The position numbers and the translations under genes were made by a program. A stretch of 64,000 nt of DNA. Origin: Pomacea canaliculata (taxonomy: Eukaryota > Mollusca > Gastropoda > Architaenioglossa > Ampullariidae). Every line of letters starts with the position of its first letter. Positions within the stretch are counted from its first letter, which is position 1. The DNA lies in assembly GCF_003073045.1 (NCBI RefSeq), contig NC_037594.1, forward strand, positions 32,746,338 through 32,810,337, read 5' to 3'. The notes below the pieces were generated by a model. The model made no database searches and was not told the DNA's origin. It saw nothing but the letters and a program-made list of their open reading frames with translations. This document shows positions 12,391 through 24,190 of this stretch, in pieces.

Positions 12391-12482
12391 CACACTTGGG
12401 TTGTAATATGTTCTTTTTTGAAACCTAACAAGTGTTCAGAGGCGAGCAATCAAACCATGGACGTACGTTCATGATCAAACTG

Positions 12483-13643
12483 CAGTGGCGTAGGAACCAG
12501 GGGGGCAGCGGGGGCAGCCGCCCCCCCAAGGAAAATACAGGGGGGGCAGGAATATCCTTTTGCCCCCCCAATATTTGAGACGTAATTCCTCACAAAGAGC
12601 AAAGAACTGAAGAAAGGTAGGGGAACGTAGAGAGGAGACGGTCATCACGGTCACAAAAGCGGGCCTGAGGCAAGTGAGGCTCTAACACCTCTGACGATCA
12701 GATCGGGGACAGTCCGTTGGTCTTGTTTGCCATGCTAATTGCAGGCTGTGTTGAAGCCTGAGTGAAGAAAGCAGCCGGACAGTACATCGGTACATCGAGT
12801 GTCGTCTCCCTCCCCCATAATGCGACGCCTTTTCTTTGGCGGTTTTCGTTTGACCAACATAAAACATCCCCCACCCACGGTGTGTGACCGAGTGTGACTG
12901 CGTGGCCTGTGCATGCGCGCATGTGTGCATAGGTGTGTGCGCGCTGGTGTATATGTGCAGAGCTGGAATGTTGATCGTTGCTGTCACGGGGGTTTGGTGT
13001 TTTCTTTTTTAAGTATAATGTTCGGTAGTGTATTTTGTAACAGAGGTACTGGAAGAGCTGACCAGTAGGTAACATGGGAGACGGGGGATTGCTCTTGGCC
13101 GAAGGGTTTAGTGAGAAAGATGTTAAGCGAGATCGATAAGCTTTTGAAACTGTATCTACTATCCCAGTTACCACGGCACTGCAGAACGCAGTTTTTCTGC
13201 CTTAAAACGAACAAAACATACCTGAGAAGTTCCATGACACAAACGCGCTTGATAACTGTCTCATTATGCATGTATTTAAAGAGAGGGTTGATCTGCTTAA
13301 TCTGGACGAGATTGCAATGGAGTTCATTAATAGAAATCACCGAGGACACAGTTTTTTTGGCACACTGACTTGCAACCTTGATTAATATATTTATATGATT
13401 ATAACGTTTATCACATTTTCTTGTGAATGCGTTAGCCGGGAGTCATTCTTTAATTTGTTTTTTCTTGTTTAATGCTGCTTTGCCTTTTAAACAATAAAGC
13501 AGCGTGTTGTGATGCTACCACTGTGTACGTGCGTGCTCTACCCCCCCCCCATCCTTTTTTACGTAATGTGCGAGTGCGAACGCCGTTCACTGTCAGCAGG
13601 GAGTTTGCCCCCCCCCAAAGCCCAACATCTTCCTACGCCACTG
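12483..13643 (+). mobile_element. Non-autonomous DNA transposon with CAGTGGCGTAGGA ends
   Basis: The ends are an inverted pair: CAGTGGCGTAGGA at 12483 and TCCTACGCCACTG ending at 13643. Just inside each end lie runs of G or C (about 12500-12565 and 13540-13616). A 5-bp direct repeat, AACTG, flanks it at 12478-12482 and 13644-13648. The 1161-bp body has no transposase-like frame. The terminal CAGTGGCG motif is common among hAT-like elements, but those usually make 8-bp duplications, so the superfamily is left open. A 148-bp relative lies at 17971-18118. Confidence 0.75.
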
Positions 13644-13649
13644 AACTGT

Positions 13650-14133
13650 TCTGCTAAAGCCGGAAATAGACCCAAATGAGTTCACACGTCTATTACATTT
13701 AATACATTAATTGCATTTTCATGCATACAATACTGACAGGTAAACTATCGCCAAGGCTCTCTTTACTGCTTTCATCCAATAACAGTAGAACCTTTCCAAA
13801 GGTGAATATTCCCATTCCTAGACTTTAAACCTCTATAAATCAAGCTTGAAATACTCAGGGATATGTAAATTCTTACTTATTTTACGTCAGGTACGCATCT
13901 GCTGCTATGTAAGATCTCTCAGCAGGCAGGTATAGACACCACTGTGCTTCTGAAAACAATTTTACTTGGAAATCAGATTTCAAACTTAAATGTTTGCATC
14001 TGTTTGAAAAATAAGAAACAGCATATCTTACTTTACAAGAATACCAAAAGTACGCAAACATGAAAACGACGAGTTAAAAAAATTCTGGTTTGAAATGTAT
14101 ATATATATATAAAATTCAGCTTAGCTCGTAAGT
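13650..14133. other. Intergenic, no gene seen
   Basis: AT-rich spacer between the TIR transposon and the glycine tRNA. A (TA)n run lies at about 14098-14111. Confidence 0.4.
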
Positions 14134-14205
14134 GCGTCGGTGGTGTAACGGTCAGCATGGCTGCCTTCCAAGCAGTCGACCCGGGTTCGACTCCCGGCCA
14201 ACGCA
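14134..14205 (+). tRNA. tRNA-Gly (anticodon TCC)
   Basis: A 72-base cloverleaf with acceptor GCGTCGG against CCAACGC, anticodon loop CTTCCAA giving TCC (reads GGA), and T arm with GGTTCGACTCC. One acceptor-stem pair is a C-A mismatch (fifth pair), where the usual animal gene has CCGACGC on the 3' side. The A box GTGGTGTAACGG and the B box are intact, and T9 directly follows as a polymerase III terminator. It is probably functional, though the mismatch leaves room for a decaying copy. Confidence 0.92.
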
Positions 14206-15180
14206 TGTTTTTTTTTCCCCTCATCGTCTTCTATGTATTCGGTCCTTATAATTATTAGGTACACATAAATCATACCAACAGACACGGAGACAACAACATA
14301 GCTTACAAGTCAAGGTGAGGTGGAGACAAGTTTGAGCATTATACTGGAAGCTGTGGTCTGATTTTTCTTTTTTTTTTTTTTTTTTTTTTTGATGGGTATG
14401 GAACAATGAAGAGAAGAGTACATGTACGATGGTGTCAGTTGCAGCACCGATGAAACATTAGAGAACACCATAGCAGCTAACAAAATTAATGAGCCCTATA
14501 GCAGTTTACAAAAATTAATATCATAGCAGTTTATAAAATTAATAAATTCATGAAGCAGGACGCAGAATGGCGCCAAACATCACGAGTTCAGTCGTGGGAG
14601 TACGTGGTCTGGAGAGCGGAGAAAAAGGAAGATTAAAAAGTCAGAAAAAGGAAAGTTTCAGAGAAGTGGAGAACAATTAACCCTGTAGAACGAAGAACTG
14701 CAAACAAGAAGGTCACGACGAAGACAAAACCGTTAGTGGAGGAAGTGGTGTAGAGGTACAAAGTGTCATAGTGCAGGCATAGAAAGAACAAGTCAGAAGA
14801 ATAGTAACGGCGCAAAAAACAACAGCAAAGAGACACTAAAAACCATTAAGACATTTTTAAAAAGTGAACTTGATGTAACAACAGAAGACGTTCTGGTTTG
14901 ATAGAAGAAAAGCAGATATACAAAGGTTTCTGCTGAAGAGCGAGCGAAAGAGAGATTGAAAATGAGTTAGGCATTTGCACGTGTCCTTATGAACACACAC
15001 CAGTAATTGATTAAAGTAGCCGGCACCCATTAAAAAAAAGTTTGATGATTCAGTATAAAGATATGGACCAGCAGAGCTGGAACTGATATCGCGGACGTAG
15101 ATACATACACACGCACATGTCCATAATTCCACTCAGAAGTCTGTGGTCTGACAGTGCCGCACAGTCTTCTTTGTTTACAG
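14206..15180. other. Intergenic, no gene seen
   Basis: A T-rich run of about 24 bases lies at 14367-14390. A short repeated phrase on 'catagcag(c/t)ttataaaattaat' recurs at about 14470-14540. No coding evidence. Confidence 0.4.
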
Positions 15181-15369
15181 CTCTTGAGCGAGTGCCAGGA
15201 CTCTTCACAGACTTCACGCTTACAGATAATTGACTATTGAATGCGAGGAGAGGCGGTGATATCCGATCGCTCTATACCTGTAACTGCCACATGCAGACCG
15301 AGTCATTCTGGTCTGGAACAACAAGCCGAGGCTGCCATGAACTTTGGATGATTGCGATCAGAGTTTTAG
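15181..15369 (+). other. Possible exon, plus strand
   Basis: A good acceptor (TCTTCTTTGTTTACAG) precedes 15181 and a donor (TTTTAG|GTGAGC) follows 15369. An ATG at about 15292 opens a frame reading MQTESFWSGTTSRGCHELWM into the donor. Its phase does not match the exon at 16869, so any link to that gene would need another exon. Low confidence. Confidence 0.22.
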
Positions 15370-15420
15370 GTGAGCCAGTTCCATTTTTTGTTGGTTTTTG
15401 TTTTTCTTGCTGCTGCTCCT

Positions 15421-15470
<50 letters not shown>

Positions 15471-15486
15471 TGTTGTTGTTGTTGTA
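15421..15486. repeat. (GTC)n microsatellite ending in (GTT)n
   Basis: About 16 perfect GTC units are followed by about 5 GTT units. It lies 50 bases past the donor-like site at 15369. It is uninterrupted, so length variation between individuals is likely. Confidence 0.95.
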
Positions 15487-15489
15487 ATA

Positions 15490-16744
15490 CATTTTAATTA
15501 AATAGTCGATTCCATGAAAATATAGAAATCTTTTGCAAGTTTTGCTTTATGAGTCTCTTTTAACCTGTTCTCCTCCCTTCGGTTACTTCTTAGGAAATTG
15601 TGTGCAGATGAATCAGGCGGCCATGGGCAGTATAACCAGAATCCACTGCTTATACGAAGACTACAAGAGCGCGCACACACTCACGGACACATACATATCC
15701 CTCAATCACTGACTGACAAACGCACACTTTCATATTCTACTTTGTACGTGATTGAGATGCAGCAAGAGGTGTGTGATAGTTGAGAGAAGAGTAGAGACAT
15801 CACTGACCACAGTCTTTGTTCTCTCGCTACTACAGGAGTCTGTGTCTAGGGAAATACTCGCCGCCTTTGTGACATCGAAGGCAACAAGTTATGCGTTTGA
15901 AGTGTGTGTGTGTGTGAAACTAGGGGTGAACACTATATATATAAGGAAAGTAGTTTGATTTTTATCAATCATTGCTTACTTTCACAAGAAATTACAGCCA
16001 ACAAAACTCAAGTGGGATCTTGTACATCGACAATGCCAAGAAAGCGATTATAAACGCGTAAACGAAGAACGCCAACATATTATCTCACATGCTGTGATAA
16101 CATCGCCACCGGTTTTCACACATTGTGTACAACATCGCAAACGTACAGGTTCACACATATGCAAGGAGGAACAGATTGTGTGATTTTGTTGATGATCTGT
16201 GAGTGTTGAGAGTTTAAAAAGAATTTTAAAAAACAAATGTCTACGAAACATATAGAATAAACGAACGAAAACCTGTCACCACTTGATCGTTATCCACTTA
16301 GCCAGGTACACAACTCCTTCAAAGCGGTGAACTCGATCTGTTTCCGAGCGCAACGGCTGAGAGCTTGGTGAACCTTGTCTACCTCGGTCGTTAGTCAAGC
16401 GTAGGAATGTGAGAGCAGCGCTCGCGACATACCCGACAGTCCGTCATGGTGGCGAGGGCAGAACCTCCGATCTTCTAACAATCTAACGACTTGAGTCCAG
16501 AAGGCAAGATGGTGTCAACAACATTGAGTCAGGATTGTGTATATATCATGAGTGTGTCGTGTCTTTGGTTCAGCAAACATCCTCACAGTGTGTTTCTGAC
16601 ATCTGCAGGATATAATCTAAGTAGCTGTCTATATACTATTCCATGGCACCTAGCAATAACATTTTTCTACTTCTATTAATATGATGTGTTAATTAATATT
16701 ATATTATTATATGTATAAATTAATATGATGTGCTTGCATGATTA
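15490..16744. other. Intergenic or intronic, no gene seen
   Basis: No supported exon. If the gene at 16869 has upstream exons, as its acceptor and entry phase imply, this is where some should lie, but I could not place them. Confidence 0.4.
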
Positions 16745-16830
16745 TGTGTAAAGCGCCTTGAGTGTGGCTGATTTTGGAAAAAGGCGCTATACAAATATGC
16801 TACTTATCATAATTATTATTAAATTATTGT
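16745..16830 (+). mobile_element. LINE/SINE 3' tail remnant
   Basis: The motif GTAAAGCGCCTTGAG, then AAAAAGGCGCTATACAAAT, then TTATTATTA-type A/T repeats is the familiar 3' end shared by CR1/L2-type LINEs and the SINEs that use them. Only about 85 bases remain. It lies just upstream of the exon at 16869. Confidence 0.6.
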
Positions 16831-16868
16831 ATATCTAGCATATTTAATTTATTTGTTTACAATTCTAG

Positions 16869-19846
16869 CCGGATACCCGTCATGATACGCTTAGGTGCCA
16901 GGGCGCCACAGCCCCCAGTCTCTCCTGAGCCTCAGCGCCGTCCGAGTGCGGTGGGTGACCCCAGAAAGCGGTTCACTGGAGCTCGGAGGTCAGAGAATCT
17001 GCGGCAGATGGTTGTGCAGCTGGTGAGAGGCAAAGAGGAGAGACCTGGTGCCAAGAAGCTTAGTGGAATCAACGACAAGACAAGGAGCTCCTCAAAGGTC
17101 CAAAGACGCGTGCAACGCAATGGATATAAGCTATAACCATGGCAACGAAAATATCGCAGAGGTGATCATCGACCTGAAGAAAAGCGTCGCGAGTTCTCTG
17201 TTGTCGCGAGGGCGTGTGAGGGCGTCTGGGGTCAAGCGGCGAGATAGGGGGCTTGTTGACGAGTCTCATGAGGCACCTTGGCAGCAAGGACGTGAGCGCG
17301 TCGTGCTGAGTGAGCTGAGTACGAACACGCCAACACCAATGACACTGCGTCATTCTTCTCTACTGCCGCATCCTCCTCGACTGCTGGGGTCTGAAGATGA
17401 TGACCATAATGAAACACACCTTGCTATGACAGCAGCAGCAGCAGCTCTACCTGACCTTGCTGCAACTGAGGATTTTACAAAGTCTTTTGCAAAGAAAGGA
17501 GAAAGGCGGGCAAGAAAAGTAGTAACTGGACAGGAGAGAAGGATCAGTTCAATGAAGGGTCCGTCGCGCATTGTGGTCATTCAGCACAACATAGAGAACG
17601 TCCCTACTGTAACAGAAAGAAGCCACAGACAGGAGCAGCCATATTTGACAAAACAGGCTTCCGCAGCTGGCAAACATTATTCCAGGATGCTCATCAGAAC
17701 TCTTTCACCATTCCAGCGATCAGCCCGGACAAGGGTCTTCAATACGTCCGTGCCATCTGATTCTGCACAAGAACCCAGCAAGCACCTGCGCACATGTCAG
17801 GACCAAGAAGCCCATGGGCCACACCCCGACAGGACAGTGAGGTTCCACACAGACGATTACGCACACAACCAGTCGATGGGTAACATTTATTTATTTTCTT
17901 GCAAAGATCAGTGTACACAAACAAACCCATTTCAACTAAGTATGCGAAAACTACACAAATTTTGAAGATGCAGTGGCGTAGAAAGATGCTCGATTTTTTT
18001 GTAGGGGGGAGAGGGAACTTTATGCTATCAGTGAACGACGTTCACATTCTTGCCTCCTCTGTATCTTCCTGAGAGGGTAGCTTCCCCCTCCAACCCCATC
18101 CTGGTTCATACGCCACTGTGATGTAGGTTATTTACAATTTACACAACACACGTGACTATGGTTTGACAGATGCCAGCAGGGGCCGTTCACGTCCTGCTGC
18201 AGACGAGGGAAGAAGTGTGCGGGGAAGCGCCATCCGTCGTCAAGGCAACCAGTCCATAGCGACTCTGCCCAGCGCTCTGACTACCAGCGGCGCTCAGCTT
18301 CTATAGAGATGTACAAGCGGCGTCTGAGGATGAACCACAACAAGTACGTGACGACTCAAACATTGTTAAGATTTGCCCTTCACCTTTAATACATGATCAC
18401 TTCATTAACTACGTGATCACTCATTAACTACGTGGCCTTTACGTGACAGATCTGTCAGTGCTGTACGTGGTATGTCTCAGTAACTATCAAATGTGTCATT
18501 AACTACATAATGTGTCAATAGCTGCGTGATTAACTATGTTATGTGTCAGTAATTATGTTGCGATGGTCGTTTGTGTGTAAAAGACTGACGGGACTGATCG
18601 GATGTGACGTTGCAACAAGATGAATCCCTGTAACGGACCTGTTGCCAAAACACACTAACACACTCAGTCGAATCTACACAACCATGATATGCGGAATAAT
18701 CAAGAAAAAAATACAATAAGTTTACAAGAGACAATAGTATTAATAACATATATCTACAATATAACTAAATCAGTAAACGTATACAAATGTTGGTCCAAAC
18801 TTATCTTGTAATACTCTTGGTGTTTTTACAACAACCAAGGAATATTTTCTGTACCACACATCATAAAGTAATAGTTTTGTGCATTGGAAACTGAACATCG
18901 ATTAATGTTTTGTTATTTATGCGCAAGGTTTGTGATGGACTGTCCGACTGAGGATGATTGTATAATCACCGCTGCTGGTCCAGCACCACCTCCTCAAGAA
19001 TCTCAAGCTCCTGCCAGGGTCGTCAGACAGCCCACGCCGTTCAAGTGCAGCAGGACCAGAAAGGCAATGGAAACTTCGATGGAAGACCGCGATTGTAACA
19101 GCGGGTCTAGCGACAACTCGGAAACTGTAAGGGCTGTCAGAATCCCCAAAGCTCAAAATAACCTTAATCTCAAAATTTTGAAGTCTCTGAAACAGAAGTG
19201 ATAGACAAATGATAAGGAGAGTAGATCGCGGGGTGGTGGCTGTGGTAGTGGTGAATTTAATGCAGAAATGATTAACGTATACTCTCACAAACTTCAAGAG
19301 AGAAAGAGAACAAAGAAAGATGGCAAACAGGAAAGATCCTTTAAATGCAGATTAATGGAGCTTGCTGAATCCTCTCAATTGTCACATCCGAGTAAAACTC
19401 TCATACCTCAGCTATTATTGTAATAACCACCACCATCCTAGTGTCTCAAAAAAAATTTTTTTTCACCAGAATCCAACAAAAGACATTTCTGCACCCCAGC
19501 GCCTCTGGTTTGCACCTACGTGTTGGAAGAAGACCTGAGCCAAGGACTTGACGGAGGAGGTGTCCATCAACCAGTGGCGTTGACCCTTCACAACCTAAAC
19601 TTGCACAACGCTTTGCAGCAGCGCCGACTGGAGCGAGAGATACTGCGGCGGAGGCGAGCTCAGCGACAGGTAACAGCTGCTGGAGAGGCTGCAGTGGGCA
19701 AGGACGATGTGGGCAAGGTGATGCTGGACAGTTCGCCGGACACTGACGGCAGACTGAAACGCTGGCTGATGGAGACCCAGCAATACCGGGACTTAAAACA
19801 CATGGTAACTTTTAAGATCGACCCTCAAACTCCTGTGCGAGTGTGA
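16869..19846 (+). CDS. Unrecognised multi-exon gene, 5' end missing
   Basis: Family not recognised. Visible coding blocks are: 16869-17022 (acceptor TTACAATTCTAG, donor CTG|GTGAGA; reads RIPVMIRLGARAPQPPVSPE..., entering with two bases carried in, so exons exist upstream); 17029-17879, open for about 280 codons and rich in Arg, Ser and Ala; 18170-18343, containing SDYQRRSASIEMYKRRLRMN; 18928-19126, whose start completes the Lys codon from 18343 exactly (KFVMDCPTEDDCIITAAG); and 19470-19846, containing HNALQQRRLEREILRRRRAQ and ending ...DPQTPVRV. Three junctions fail by phase: 17022 to 17029, 17879 to 18170, and 19126 to 19470. Undetected small exons, alternative splice forms or assembly indels could explain this; the block at 18928 can also read on to a stop at 19201. 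The protein is basic and helical with no membrane segment. It could be cytoskeletal or ciliary; that is a guess. Confidence 0.55.
17971..18118 (+). mobile_element. 148-bp MITE with CAGTGGCGTA ends
   Basis: Ends CAGTGGCGTA and TACGCCACTG form a perfect terminal inverted pair, the same as in the 1161-bp element at 12483-13643. Flanks AGATG and TGATG agree at four of five positions, consistent with a 5-bp target duplication. It sits between coding blocks 17029-17879 and 18170-18343 of the unknown gene. Confidence 0.7.
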
Positions 19847-19849
19847 AGC

Positions 19850-20329
19850 TAATCCCTGACCAGACCTAAGATGTCGCGCCTGCGACTCTTGGATTAAATT
19901 AGTATTTAAGAAAATTTGCAGGCGCTGGGGTGGATATATCGGCTTTGAAGGTTACGGTCAAGGTGTGTGTTTGCCTCTCGAGAAAGTGGAACTAAAGTTT
20001 ATTTTGCTGTGCTGTTCATTGTTGAACATGATATAGAAAATTCTGTATACGCTTCGTTTGTACTATAGTTTTTATTGTCCTTCAGTTCTTTTGCTGTATT
20101 ATTTTTTAATAACCGTGCCATTCGAGTCTACCAATGTAGATCAAATACCTCCACAGTTTTCCTGGGACAAGACCGGCCCTCACGAAAACACACACACACT
20201 TTCTCTCTCATTAAAGTGACTGACAAAACAAATTAAGAAGAAGACAGAAAGAAGGAAAGATACCATAGCGAGACGTATATACATGCTGTTACGTTTTCTT
20301 GGTGAGTTTAATGTGGTATTAGTTTTATG
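19850..20329. other. Downstream flank, no gene seen
   Basis: Probably the 3' UTR and flank of the plus-strand gene ending at 19846. No clear polyadenylation hexamer was picked out. Confidence 0.35.
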
Positions 20330-21520
20330 GCAGACATAACAATCTGGTTTGCGCTTCAAGTTAGAAATGGATGATATAATTATGTTTTCGGCAAGAAATA
20401 AACAGTCCGGTTTCAGTTTATCAGACATCCGTTATCTAGTTCTTTTCTACCAGATATGATTTTCGTTTAGGACCATAACCTGGTTTGAGCTTTCTACTAG
20501 AAACTGGTTTGTTTCCTAACAGACGTCCATAAGCTGGTTCAAAGTTTCGTAACAGAAAACCAGATGTAGATACTCTGATTTCTAGAACCAGTGGTGCATA
20601 ATCAGTGGTCAGTGTGTAGTACCAGAAATCTGGTTTGAATTTCGTACCACATGGCATTTTACTTTCGATTGGTTCTACAGATGATTAATCTGGTTTCGAT
20701 TTTCAACCAGACATGATTTCGTTTCAATTAGTTTCACAGATGTCTGGTTTTTCGCTTAGGACCATAAACTGTTTGAGTTTTGTACCAGAAACTGGTTTGT
20801 TTCATAACAGAGAAAATCTGGCTTAATTTCGTATCAGACATCCATAATCTGATTTAAAGTTTCGAAACAGCCATCCATAAGTTGGCTTTTATTTCGTATC
20901 AGATGTGGATACTCTGATTTCTAGAACCAGTGAACCATAATCTGTGGTCAGTGTGTAGTACCAGAAGTCCGCATGATTTGAAATTTCGTGCCAGAAATGA
21001 ATTATTTGATTTTGATTATACGTTCCACAGATGATTCAATCTGGTTTCAATTTCCAACTACACCTGATTATTTAGCTTTCCACTGGTTTCACAGATGTCT
21101 GACTTCTGTTTCTTACTGGAGCTTGTATAAATTTCTGTCAGTTTTACAGCAGATATACATTTCGTATCAGAGTCCATGATCTGGGGTTTGTGTTTCGGAT
21201 CAAACATGGATTCTGTGATTTCACTTCAGTACCGCAGTCATGCATAGTGTGGTCAGTTATGGCACCAGACATACATAATTCGGTTTGAATTTCGTACAAA
21301 ACATGAATTATTTGATTTCGATCAGTTGTGTCACAGAGAGGATTCATCTGGTTTCGATTTCGAACAGCCATGAAGACCTCGTGTTAGGTGTGCCACAGAT
21401 GTCTGGCTTCTGTACTACAGATGCAAAGTCCACTTTCAGTTTCGCACCAGATACACATTTTCCAGGAAAGTGAACTGAGTATGTGTTCAGCTTTTCGGCT
21501 CCATGTAACAGCACACATAA
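20330..21520. repeat. Diverged satellite with higher-order structure
   Basis: About 1.2 kb in which phrases such as (A)CCAGAAATCTGGTTTGAA, TTTCGTACCAGA and CACAGATGTCTGG recur every 50-60 bases. On top of this a longer block repeats: 20465-20645 and 20757-20995 share the order 'taggaccata', 'actggtttgtttc', 'tactctgatttctagaacca' and 'gtggtcagtgtgtagtacca', a period of about 290 bases. Many units carry CTGG...CCAG, so single strands could fold into small hairpins. No coding frame survives. The array ends near 21520. Confidence 0.75.
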
Positions 21521-23536
21521 TATCTGACTGGTGTTGTACTGTTAACCCGTGTGTCCCACAAGCCGAGTAATTGTCAACTTTTCGCCTTTTCGAAGTGGCC
21601 AGGTAAGAATACTAACAACATTCTTGCTGAGTGCTTTCCATATCACAACGTGCAAGAGCGCACACTTTCGCTGGGCAATACTCAAAAAAAAAATCATTAA
21701 GATTTCTCCAGGGAGGGACATATCTGCATTTTCGATTTTTTTGTGGGGTTTTTTTTTCAAAATTACATCAGTTCAGAACATTTTAAAACATTCGCGACCC
21801 ATATGGGAACAGTAGGGGAGGCTGGGATATCCGAATGAACACACCAAAGTGCTGACTGTTACATTCCCCCTATCACTTACCAACTCCCTCTTCCACCATG
21901 CTTTTTCTTTTTCCTGCACACTTCATGTTCTTGCAAAGTTTCCCATGATCATTTATTTATACATTTTTAATAAATTTTTCACACGTTCTTGCAATTTTTA
22001 TCATTGGACTGTACTCAAAGCTTCCACTGTGAGGGATGATGTGTTGTACCAGCTGTTATTATTACTATTTTGTCCATGAATAAACACATTTCCTTGATCT
22101 TTCATGATTATACACATGCACAATGGTACACCTATCCATAATTTATTATTACAAGTTTCTCTTCAACTTAAATGTCACAGGCCTTGTACTTGATAAGATA
22201 TAATATATGTTGCTTGTATATTTATCCATACAGAGACATATTGCAAAAACTCTTGAGAACTATAAAAATAAATGCCTGGTGCTGGGATCTTTGCTTAATA
22301 AAATAAACGATGAATAGCATTGTTTCTTGCTGATGGTTGATTGTATACTATGGAACTTTTCTAGCTTATGAGAGCATGTGCAATGAGAACATTTACAGGT
22401 AGGTCATGACACATTTTTGTACCATTACACCTCTTTGATACTTTCATCACATTTGTATAATAAACATTAATACATAGGTGCAAATGACTTGTGGAGGAAG
22501 AATTTAGTTTATTATAATAACAATGGTATCATTACAATAACATGAAACAGGGATGCATACATTTAGATTTTAACCAAAGACGTGGTTGGGGAAAAAAGGT
22601 AAATATTTTCAAAACATGTCAAATCATAATGAAATGTTGCACCTGCAACACAATATGGCACGTGCCCACATTATTGTACAGTACGACTAACCAGATTTAG
22701 ACATTTGTGCCCCAAATACAAAAAAACGATTAACCTGGTCACATACTAAAGAAATATCTGGGTAATATGATAAATGCGTAAAATACAATAAAGGCACACA
22801 TCCACATCTTTTAAGAGGTATAGCATTATAGGCAAATGCATGCATGTATGTAGCATGCTATGAATACAATCAACAATGACATTAGTTCACTGTATGGTAT
22901 TTAGTTTTTAGAAAATATTTTTTTATACATGAGCATTAACTCTTATGCATGAATTTGAAGGTGAAACTGATTTGTAAAAGCTTATCTTTCAAAAACTACC
23001 AACGGCAGGAAGAGGTGGAAAAATGTATGTAGAATTATTACTGTTCTCATGAGGTTGGCTTTGTTCTCCTGCATACATGGTGTCGTTTAAAACTTTTTCT
23101 TTTACAGAGAGAGGAGTTACTGTCTCAAGTTTATGGAAATAGTATTCTGTAATTAAAAAAAAAATTATCTGAAAAAATTGCTTTATCAACAACTTTATCA
23201 AACAATGCAGCCTTTTTCCATAAATAGACTTCCTTTAAAATTTGCATTATGCACAACTGGTTTTGACAGCAAAAACAAATCATTGCATGTGAAACTCATT
23301 TTTGTTGAAAGACCAGATAATAATAATAATGTCAACTTATAACGCACAACATCACCACCAAGATAGATCATACACTCTGTGCAGACCAAGTGATGAAGTG
23401 TGCCTTATTCCAAATCCTTAAAACGAACTAAAAACAGCTATTCTGCTTGTCTTTCATCAAACTGCTGACACATATTACAATCATTGGCAGATGACATTAC
23501 ATCAGCAGCAGAATGCAAAAACCAAACTGAGTTAGC
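21521..23536. other. AT-rich intergenic DNA, no gene seen
   Basis: No splice-flanked open frame or RNA gene was recognised. Several ATTATTATT and AATAAT simple-repeat patches occur. Confidence 0.45.
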
Positions 23537-24190
23537 TAACAGAGGAAGCAGAGAAGACTGGCTTAAAGGTCAAAAGAAAGAAGACTGAAGTGATGAGAAT
23601 CAACAAAAAGCAGGAACTCCCAATCCAACTTGAAGGAGAGAACATCCTGGAAACAGATCGCTTCATGTATCTGGGGAGCATTGTCAACAAGGATGGTGGA
23701 GCAGATGACGACATCAAAAGCTGTAACATGCTTTCACTGTGAAGATCCGCATCTTTAACACTAATGTGAAAGCAGTCCTACTGTATGATTCTGAAACATG
23801 GTAACAAACACCATCAACAACAAGCTCCAGACCTTTATCAACCAATGCCTACACCATATTCTGGGAATAAGATGGCCTGAAAAAATCTCCAGCAGCAGCC
23901 TGTGAAAAAGAACCAACCAGAATGCCACTAACCAAGACATCAAAAAGCTCTAATGGGGCTGGATAGGACACACCCTGCGCATACCAGCTGATACCATTGC
24001 CAGGCTGGCACTTGACTGGAACCCTCAAGGGAGGAGGAGTGTGTGTGCATACAAGACAAATACGGAACAATGTGAATCAAAAGGGTACCCTGTTTAAGTG
24101 AAATTTTTTTCAGCCAGGAGTTCATCACTCTGGTCAACATCAACAAGTATCAGAAGTAGCACCAGCCAGCAAGAGCCCTTTTGTTTAAAT
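23537..24190 (+). mobile_element. LINE fragment: C-terminal part of a non-LTR reverse transcriptase ORF
   Basis: Translating the plus strand piece by piece gives phrases typical of LINE ORF2: LKVKRKKTEVMRINKK, RFMYLGSIVNKDGGADDD, then (R)IFNTNVKAVLLYDSETW, FINQCLHHILGIRWPEK, WIGHTLRIPADTIARLALDW and NPQG. The first two belong to the end of the reverse transcriptase domain; the rest are the C-terminal region found in many invertebrate LINEs. Several frame changes and stops separate the pieces, and the endonuclease and most of the polymerase are missing, so it is an old, 5'-truncated copy. Confidence 0.8.

Noticed and set aside
14033-14224. Minus-strand frame reading RWPGVEPGSTAWKAAMLT
   Set aside because: It is the reverse complement of the glycine tRNA gene.
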